From positions 1 through 8,720 of the forward strand of contig QMLZ01000121.1 in NCBI GenBank assembly GCA_003646995.1: a stretch of DNA of 8,720 nt, read 5' to 3'. The translations under genes and the position numbers were made by a program. Source of the stretch: Deltaproteobacteria bacterium (lineage in GTDB: Bacteria > Desulfobacterota > DSM-4660 > Desulfatiglandales > Desulfatiglandaceae). Every line of letters starts with the position of its first letter. The stretch's first letter is position 1. Below are positions 1 to 5,997 of the stretch, one piece after another. Below the pieces are notes generated by a model. The model worked only from the letters and a program-made list of their open reading frames with translations. It did no database searches and was not told the DNA's origin.

Positions 1-2919
1 ATTAAAGGTGGCGTTTCCTCCTCCACCACCTATACTCTGGGCAAGGATGCCGTAACTGCGTTTGCCCGTGCAGGTGATCTCAGAAAAGTCGCTCACATCC
101 ACCACGTTCCCATCACCGGCCTCGGCGCCAAAGCCCCCGATTGCTATCTGGGCAGAATACGTGCTGGAGCTTGCGGCTCCACCCCCGCCACCGGTAATCC
201 CTGAAACAGCAGAATTAAGACCATCAATCGTACTTGCATTAACTTTACCACTCCACGGATTCGGGGGAGTGGCTTGGGTGCCCGAACCTCCCACTGGGGA
301 CAGGGATACCAGGAAATTCATGCCAGCATCTCCGCCTCCTCCTCCGATACTGGAGGCCTCTATACCCGCAGACCCCTCCCCCTCTGTATGTATGCTCCCG
401 GCAGGACTGCTACTGCTACCCCGAGATACAGTGACCGTGCCGGCCTGTCCGCCACCATCGCCAAATCCTCCAATGCCCACCACAATGGGAGAACCGCGGG
501 TGGTCAATACTGCCGAGACATTCATGCCACCGTTTCCACCACCCCCGCCAATGCTTTGAGCAATGATCCCATTGGAATGAGGACCCCGGGTCTGTATATC
601 ACCCGAATCGGTCACCTCCACATCCCCTGCATCGGCTCCCGCTCCACCGTGCCCACCAATGCCTACCACAATAGACATGTCAGTACCATTAGAAGAACCA
701 GAGCTATGCCCCAGGCTTGCACCAATGTTCATGCCACCGTTTCCCCCACCCCCTGCGATTGACTGAGCAAGCAGTCCATGAGCCCACTGCCCCTGGGTTG
801 TGATGGAACCGGTATAGTCAACGGATACCTTACCACTCGTATTTCCACTGCCTCCAAAGCCTCCAAGACCAAATGTAAGGGAAGGTAGGGCTCCTCTCCT
901 AGACACGGAAAGTGATCCATCTACGTTGATTGCGCCGTTTCCACCACCCCCGCCTATACTTTGGGCCGCTACCCCGAGGCATCTGTCCCCCTGGGCTGTT
1001 ACATGGCTGTGCCCCTGTATTGAAACTTCTCCAGCGCTGCCCCCTTGACCTCCAAAACCTCCTACACCGCCCATAACCGGTCCATCAGCCACCAAGCTAC
1101 CCCCCACGTTTAGGCCACCATTCCCCCCGCCTCCACCTAGGCTCTGGGCAACGATTCCTCCGGCATTTAAACCCGAGGCCATCGTCTGGTTATTATTTAC
1201 GGTAAGGCTCACATCAGCGGCTTCGCCGCCGCCGCCGCCAAAACCTCCTACTCCCAGCACCAGCCCCGCGGTATTACCCGTGGTTAAGTGGCCGGCTGTG
1301 ATCTGGCCCGCAATATTTACATTTCCACAGCCACCTCCGCCACCCACACTTTGGGCAAGTATGCCGTTTGAGCCGTTACTCCCTGAGCCTATAGAGGCCA
1401 GCACATCGCCTCCCACATTTACATCTACCCTACCCGCATTACCACCTGCTCCCCCAAATCCTCCCAGTCCGAGGGCAGCAGAATATGAGCCTGATGATCC
1501 TGAGAAACCCACAGCACCTGAAATATTAAGTCCTCCACTACCTCCTCCACCGCCGATACTTTGCGCGATCACACCGTGGGAGCCAGTACCTGAGGTGGAC
1601 ACATCCCCATTCATCTCGAGGGACACAGCACTCGAATCTCCTCCTTGGCCTCCGAATCCACCCATGCCGATCGCTGCTGATAGGTCTACGCTATTTATGG
1701 ACAGGCCTATTGTGCCCGCGACATCAAAACCTCCTCTTCCACCCCCTCCGCCTATGCTTTGGGCCATAACAGCGCTAGCCCCTTCACCATGGGTGTCCAC
1801 CGAACCTTCGAGGGTCAGGTTAATAGTCCCACCATTGCCTCCATCGCCCCCTGATCCGCCCACTCCTACTGCAACTGCGCCATTGCCTTCTCCTGCCATG
1901 GATAATGTGCCGGATATGTCAAATCCGCCTGTACCACCACCTCCGCCTACACTTTGTGCCACCACTCCAGCGGATCTATCCCCAAACGTTGAGACTGCTG
2001 CATCAACAAACGCCCCTATGGAGTTGCCATTACCGCCACTTCCACCCGCACCTCCTACGCCGACCGACACGGCTGCACTCCCGGTGCCAGAGCCACTGAT
2101 CGCCCCCGATACCTCAAAGCCACCGTTGCCACCTCCACCTCCAACACTCTGAAGCAAAATCCCGTCGGAACCCTTTCCTTGTGTAGCAACATTTCCGGAA
2201 ACATGAGCCGTCACTGAGCCACCTGATCCGCCTCCACCACCCGAGCCGCCCACTCCAACGGCAATTGCTCCACTGGCCGCACTTGCACCGCTCAAAGGTG
2301 CTGAAATACCAAAGCCGCCACTGCCACCTCCACCTCCAACACTCTGGGCGATAACAGCTCCTGCATTATCTCCAAGGGTGCTCACATTGCCGTCCAAGTC
2401 AACTGACACAGCTGCCCCGTTTCCGCCGCCTCCACCGCTACCGCCCACGCTCGCAGCAATGGCTCCGCTGGCCGTACCACCAGCAGACAATGAAACAGAA
2501 ATGGCAAATCCTCCACTGCCTCCCCCTCCTCCCACGCTCTGGGCAATGAGGCCCTTTGCGCGGTCGCCTTGGGTCGAAATATTGCCTGAAAAACTCGTAC
2601 TCACTGTATCACCGGCGCCGCCACTTCCACCGGTTCCACCCAAGGCCACGCCAATGGCAATACCACCTGCACCCGGGTTTATCTGCACGCTGCCCGCAAC
2701 AGCCATCCCGGCGTTTCCTCCGCCACCGCCAACGCTCTGGGCTAATATCCCATTGGAGTCGTGGCCTTCAGTTAGGATGGATGCCCTGGCATCAACGTTT
2801 ACCTTTCCGGCACTTCCCCCATCTCCACCATCCCCTCCTATGCCCACAGACAAGGAGGTAAAGGGACATGCAGTAGCTGTGGCCGCAAACCCTCCATTCC
2901 CTCCGCCCCCTCCGATGCT
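1..2919 (-). pseudogene. Continuation of the giant glycine-rich repeat protein downstream of the amber codon (partial)
   Basis: I translated the same minus-strand frame as the 774-residue N-terminal part, triplet by triplet. It is open for 973 codons from 2919 to the window edge with no further stop. It encodes more repeats of the same design: core (G)(I/V)(L/V/I)AQS(I/V)GGGGG, then AxG(L/V)GGFGG(x)GG, then VxVxxxGxIxTxG. The units are 61-70 residues long, longer than those of the N-terminal part. Nothing resembles a fresh translation start just after the stop; the first in-frame ATG is at 2706, inside a repeat and without an obvious ribosome site. The segment is therefore either the second half of one gene split by a nonsense change, or is reached by readthrough or a corrected base. 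The C-terminus, where an autotransporter barrel or other anchor would be, lies left of the window. Marked as pseudogene only because of the single stop; codon-level integrity is otherwise complete. Confidence 0.7.
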
Positions 2920-4371
2920 CTAGGCGAATATCCCGTCTGAGCGGTCACCCTGAGTGTTTATGAGACTACCAAGGGCAGAAGGATTAACAGTCACGGATAC
3001 ATCGGATCCATTACCTCCTGTGCCCCCGCTTCCACCTATTGATACACCGGCCAGCAAAGATCCTGCAATTGCGCTGCCCCCATTACCACCCCCTCCCCCC
3101 ACACTCTGGGCAAGAATCCCAGGTGAATCGTCTCCCATTGTCTCCAGCTTCTCTGTGCTGGTCACACTCACACGGCCAGAGTTGCCGCCTGCTCCACCGC
3201 TTCCACCTATTGTAACCAGGGCGCTACCGGACGTTGATGCGCTTCCTCCACCTCCACCTATGCTCTGTGCGAATATGGCCTGAGACCAACGGGACCTGGT
3301 GCTTATGTTGCCGCTGTTTTCAACGGTTACATCACCACCGCTGCCACCTTCGCTGCCGCTGCCACCTATGGAAAGCACTCCCCCTGCACCTGCTCCATCT
3401 CCGCCGCCCCCTCCCACACTCTGTGCAAATATACCTCGGGAATACTCACCCCGTGTGCTGATCTGCCCCGCATTGTTCACATTTACAGGACCGCCCGTAC
3501 CCCCGAATCCACCACGCCCTCCTATTGCAACGACCCCGGCCCCTATTCCGCCGGTACCCCCGCCACCTCCAACACTTTGCGCAAATATTCCGTGAGATTG
3601 CCGACCATTAGTGGAAATGAAAGCGCTGCTTCCGGTACTGACATTGACACTGCCACCGCTTCCCCCGCCATCTCCGGTAGCTCCTATTCCTACAAGTCCT
3701 GCGCCGATACCTGCATTTCCGCCGCCCCCTCCTATGCTTTGGGCAAGTATGCCATAGGAACCATCAGCACTAGTGATTATGGATCCATCGTGCGACACTG
3801 TGACCTCGCCCCCCTTGCCTCCACCGGAACCACTGGCTCCCAGGCCCACAATGCCCGCCCCTAGGCCGCCATTACCTCCCCCACCCCCGATACTCTGGGC
3901 GAGGATGCCATGGCTACCCAGCCCATGGGTCCGGATTTGAGAACCCTGCTCTGTACTCACAACTACGCTTCCTCCATCTCCTCCCGCGGATCCATCTCCG
4001 CCAAGGCCAACGATCCCTCCTCCTCCACCGCCATCTCCTCCGGTCCCACCGATACTCTGTGCCAAGATGCCGTGACTCGCTCGGCCTAAAGTAATAATCC
4101 CACCCTGATGCGATACGTCCACACTGCCCCCATCACCTCCATCGAGGGAACTACCGCCCTGTCCCACTATTCCCCAGCTGCTGCCCCCGGTTCCTGCTGC
4201 TCCTCCTATACTCTGAGCAAATATGCCATGGGCATAGTCACCCATTGTCCCAATGAGGCCATCAGCACCGTTGGTGACAGTGACGGTGCCACCATGGGCG
4301 GTTACTCCACTATGCCCACCGCTGCTCCAGATATAACCTGTTCCACCATCCCCAGCCTTTCCCGCCTGGCT
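34..4371 (-). repeat. About 25 tandem protein-level repeats with AQS(I/V)GGGGG core
   Basis: The Ser codon of the AQS core falls at plus-strand positions 4369, 4210, 4054, 3892, 3736, 3574, 3418, 3262, 3103, 2917, 2734, 2536, 2341, 2146, 1951, 1756, 1558, 1348, 1141, 958, 760, 553, 349 and 34. One more degenerate copy (SGITGGGGG) lies near 200. Spacing is 156-162 bp for the first eight intervals, then 183-210 bp. Four successive intervals between 2536 and 1756 are exactly 195 bp, or 65 codons. Gly, Gln and Ser codons vary between units, so the DNA repeats have diverged while the protein pattern is kept. Gln is written CAG in most units and CAA in about eight. This is coding repetition, not a satellite or CRISPR array. 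Confidence 0.85.
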
Positions 4372-5244
4372 CTGTGCAAATATCCCGTGACCCTTTTCAC
4401 CACTGGTGGAAATGATCGTATCTGATCCTATGGTTACAGCGCCTCCGTCTCCTGCAGCCCCTCCAGGGGCTGCATCAATGTTGCCGTAAGAGTCCCCGCC
4501 CTGGCCTCCATCACCCCCGATGCTTACCCCGGTTATTCCGGCCAGGCCACCACTAACCGTTTCAATTGTCCCATGCGATGAAGGGGCATTAATAGTCACA
4601 TCAGGGCCGGGGGAGCCATCTTGGCCCGGATTTGGATTGACTCCTAGTGTGACGCACCACCCAAATATACAAACCCTGATACCAAATCCATCGCTTCCCC
4701 CAGCTCCACATGCCCCTTTCTTCATGACGTATATGTAATTTGAGTTATCAGTGGGAACCGAAGGCGGATAAATAGTCCTTTCAGAGACCCCTGGTTCTCC
4801 CTGTTTATCAGGAGGGATGCTGGAGTCGAAATCTTCAGCCACGGTTAGTGTCTTGGTTTCATGAATTGTGTTGGTATTATCTTCAGGATCTGGATAGGTG
4901 CGTTCAATGGTGATCTGGTCCACATAGCCCAGGGAATTGGTGGTGGTGGCTGTTACGGTCCAGTCGCCGTTTTCATCGGTTGCAGGGAAAACGTCACCAA
5001 GGTTTGTGGTGGTAATAATTTTCCTGTCAGCGTCGGTGACCACGCCAATTGTAAATCCATCATCGTCCTGTATCAGGGATATGACCTTTGCATCTAATCC
5101 TGTTCCCGGGTCAGTAACTATGTCCTCTACCTGGGTGTCTGGAGTAGGAACATCCGCAAAAACATCTTTGCAATAAGCGAAAACCAAGATAATAAATAGA
5201 CTTAGAATACCTGTACGCCACATGATGAGCACAGACTTTTTCAT
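2920..5244 (-). CDS. Giant glycine-rich repeat exported protein, autotransporter-like, N-terminal part up to an in-frame amber stop
   Basis: This 774-residue product is the N-terminal part of a giant surface or secreted protein. The start ATG at 5244 is preceded by AGGAGAG seven bases upstream. Residues 1-30 form a Sec signal peptide: MKK, a hydrophobic core (about 11-24), then DVFA before D31. The Cys at 25 is preceded by Tyr, so it is not a lipobox. Residues 31-170 are acidic and non-repetitive. Residues 175-200 hold three cysteines (179, 192, 197). Glycine-rich repeats start near 230. From about 288 each unit carries a core like SHGIFAQSIGGGGGNGG followed by GxGGxGGxVxV and a strand ending in TxG. 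Such repeats are, from memory, typical of proteobacterial proteins annotated as autotransporters, and a beta-solenoid passenger is inferred. The frame ends at TAG 2922-2920, which replaces the Gln of a repeat core. The same frame stays open below it, so the natural protein probably continues. Family assignment is moderate; cargo or ligand is unknown. Confidence 0.85.
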   Translation of the reverse strand: MKKSVLIMWRTGILSLFIILVFAYCKDVFADVPTPDTQVEDIVTDPGTGLDAKVISLIQDDDGFTIGVVTDADRKIITTTNLGDVFPATDENGDWTVTATTTNSLGYVDQITIERTYPDPEDNTNTIHETKTLTVAEDFDSSIPPDKQGEPGVSERTIYPPSVPTDNSNYIYVMKKGACGAGGSDGFGIRVCIFGWCVTLGVNPNPGQDGSPGPDVTINAPSSHGTIETVSGGLAGITGVSIGGDGGQGGDSYGNIDAAPGGAAGDGGAVTIGSDTIISTSGEKGHGIFAQSQAGKAGDGGTGYIWSSGGHSGVTAHGGTVTVTNGADGLIGTMGDYAHGIFAQSIGGAAGTGGSSWGIVGQGGSSLDGGDGGSVDVSHQGGIITLGRASHGILAQSIGGTGGDGGGGGGIVGLGGDGSAGGDGGSVVVSTEQGSQIRTHGLGSHGILAQSIGGGGGNGGLGAGIVGLGASGSGGGKGGEVTVSHDGSIITSADGSYGILAQSIGGGGGNAGIGAGLVGIGATGDGGGSGGSVNVSTGSSAFISTNGRQSHGIFAQSVGGGGGTGGIGAGVVAIGGRGGFGGTGGPVNVNNAGQISTRGEYSRGIFAQSVGGGGGDGAGAGGVLSIGGSGSEGGSGGDVTVENSGNISTRSRWSQAIFAQSIGGGGGSASTSGSALVTIGGSGGAGGNSGRVSVTSTEKLETMGDDSPGILAQSVGGGGGNGGSAIAGSLLAGVSIGGSGGTGGNGSDVSVTVNPSALGSLINTQGDRSDGIFA

Positions 5245-5251
5245 CTTGACT

Positions 5252-5258
5252 CTCTCCT
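5252..5258 (-). promoter_or_regulatory. Ribosome binding site of the giant repeat protein
   Basis: On the minus strand the sequence AGGAGAG is followed by seven bases and the ATG at 5244. This is a strong Shine-Dalgarno match at a normal distance. It supports the start directly ahead of the MKK signal peptide. Confidence 0.75.
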
Positions 5259-5489
5259 CATCAGTTTGTCTGGGTGACCTTCCCGGCCTCCCCTGTCATC
5301 TGCTCCTGCCACCTAATGCGGCCTTAAAGCGCAACAACTTGGGCTCATCAGGTTTTCCCCTATCTTTATGATTTAATTCACCCTCAAAAAGCATCTTGTA
5401 TGCCAAGGAACAGGCGCAATGAAAATCAAAATTTTTTATGAAAAACAAGATGTTGCAAATTTTAGTTTATTTAAATCAATGATGTAGGC

Positions 5490-5521
5490 AAAAATTTACA
5501 TAGACTAATATGTAATTTTTT
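5490..5521. promoter_or_regulatory. Near-perfect 32-bp palindrome, candidate operator
   Basis: The arms are AAAAATTTACATA (5490-5502) and TATGTAATTTTTT (5509-5521), separated by the six bases GACTAA. They match at 12 of 13 positions, and the inner seven pairs (TTACATA/TATGTAA) are perfect. The site lies just upstream of a plus-strand TATAAT (5528-5533) and just downstream of a weak minus-strand promoter candidate. Symmetric arms with a six-base centre suit a dimeric transcription factor. The T run in the right arm would also allow a weak AT-rich terminator hairpin, but the stem has few GC pairs. The regulator is unknown. Confidence 0.4.
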
Positions 5522-5544
5522 ACTACTTATAATCCCTTTTCTAC

Positions 5545-5572
5545 ACTATAAAAAGCGAGTTCCACGTATCCA
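5545..5572 (-). promoter_or_regulatory. Weak sigma-70-like promoter candidate for the repeat gene
   Basis: On the minus strand TGGATA (four of six to TTGACA) is followed after 16 bp by TATAGT (five of six to TATAAT). Transcription would start near 5538 and would place the 5490-5521 palindrome inside the leader. AT-rich sequence gives many chance matches, so this is a low-confidence call. Confidence 0.2.
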
Positions 5573-5722
5573 GAAATTCTCTTTTTATCTAAAGAGCTCG
5601 AAAAGGCTTGGTAATTGTGGCAGGGCTACGTGCATACGCCAGCTATAGGTGAGGGCTTGGAAGGGCTCGGAATTGCTCCTTTCTCGAGCAAGGCCCGGGT
5701 ATTCTCAGCCTCTGCTCTCATC

Positions 5723-5760
5723 CGTTGGCAGTATACAAGCCCGCTTGCACAAAACCAACG
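5723..5760. repeat. Nested inverted repeat
   Basis: Outer arms CGTTGG (5723-5728) and CCAACG (5755-5760) enclose a second inverted repeat, CAAGC (5736-5740) and GCTTG (5743-5747). Both are perfect. There is no T run after it, so it is not a standard terminator. A binding site or an RNA hairpin in the oxidoreductase leader is possible, and chance cannot be excluded. Confidence 0.3.
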
Positions 5761-5929
5761 CTTAAGCAATTCAGACCTTTAAATATAACTAATGTTGCCA
5801 AAAAAAGAATAATAAAACCATAAACCAGCTAGTTTCATGGAACCTACAATAATCTTAACCAATATGCAAATTTTTTTGAACATCACTTGCCTCGCAACCG
5901 CATTGCAGCTACGATATGGCCCAATGTCC

Positions 5930-5938
5930 GGGGGGGGG
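5930..5938 (+). repeat. Run of nine G in the leader of the oxidoreductase gene
   Basis: Nine consecutive G lie 59 bp upstream of the ATG at 5998. The hexamer TGTCCG occurs at 5925-5930, overlapping the first G, and again at 5945-5950, about two helical turns later. Homopolymeric G runs of this length are prone to slippage. Confidence 0.8.
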
Positions 5939-5981
5939 TCAGAGTGTCCGAGTGGGAGGTTTATATCGCGGAAAACAAGAC

Positions 5982-5988
5982 GGGAGAG
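5982..5988 (+). promoter_or_regulatory. Ribosome binding site of the aldehyde ferredoxin oxidoreductase gene
   Basis: GGGAGAG lies nine bases ahead of the ATG at 5998. An in-frame TAA at 5992-5994 excludes any upstream start, so site and stop together fix the translation start. Confidence 0.7.
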
Positions 5989-5997
5989 ATTTAAGAT

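Larger units (their letters stand above)
5245..5997. other. Divergent intergenic region, 753 bp, AT-rich centre
   Basis: This region separates the minus-strand repeat gene from the plus-strand oxidoreductase gene and must hold both promoters. The stretch from about 5400 to 5560 and that from about 5770 to 5880 are markedly AT-rich, unlike the flanking genes. I see a perfect TATAAT on the plus strand at 5528-5533 without a well-spaced -35 box. On the minus strand TGGATA (5572-5567) and TATAGT (5550-5545) are 16 bp apart, a weak sigma-70 candidate for the repeat gene that would give a leader of nearly 300 nt. On the plus strand TTGCCA (5795-5800) lies 18 bp before CATAAA (5819-5824), also weak. 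No tRNA, riboswitch or clear terminator was recognised. Promoter calls here are tentative. Confidence 0.5.

Noticed and set aside
2920..2922. Pyrrolysine at the amber codon
   Set aside because: Sister repeats have Gln here, no pyl genes are in the window, and TAG ends the oxidoreductase normally. A point change or sequence error is simpler.
62..3595. Long Pro-rich open frames on the plus strand (for example 1280-2152, 2378-2923, 2954-3283, 3299-3595)
   Set aside because: They are the antisense image of the glycine-rich repeats: glycine codons GGN read as Pro (CCN) in reverse. They have no ribosome sites and no independent protein signature.
34..4371. CRISPR array or DNA satellite suggested by regular spacing
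   Set aside because: The repeated cores are coding, diverge at synonymous positions and keep a single reading frame; intervals vary in multiples of three.
1..5244. RTX calcium-binding repeats or collagen-like repeats
   Set aside because: The units lack the GGxGxDxUx nonapeptide and a sustained Gly-X-Y triplet pattern; only one short collagen-like stretch occurs near residues 205-215.
5618..5634. Sigma-54-like promoter, TGGCAG followed by GTGCA
   Set aside because: GG and GC are 11 bp apart instead of the strict 10, and the -12 element is poor.
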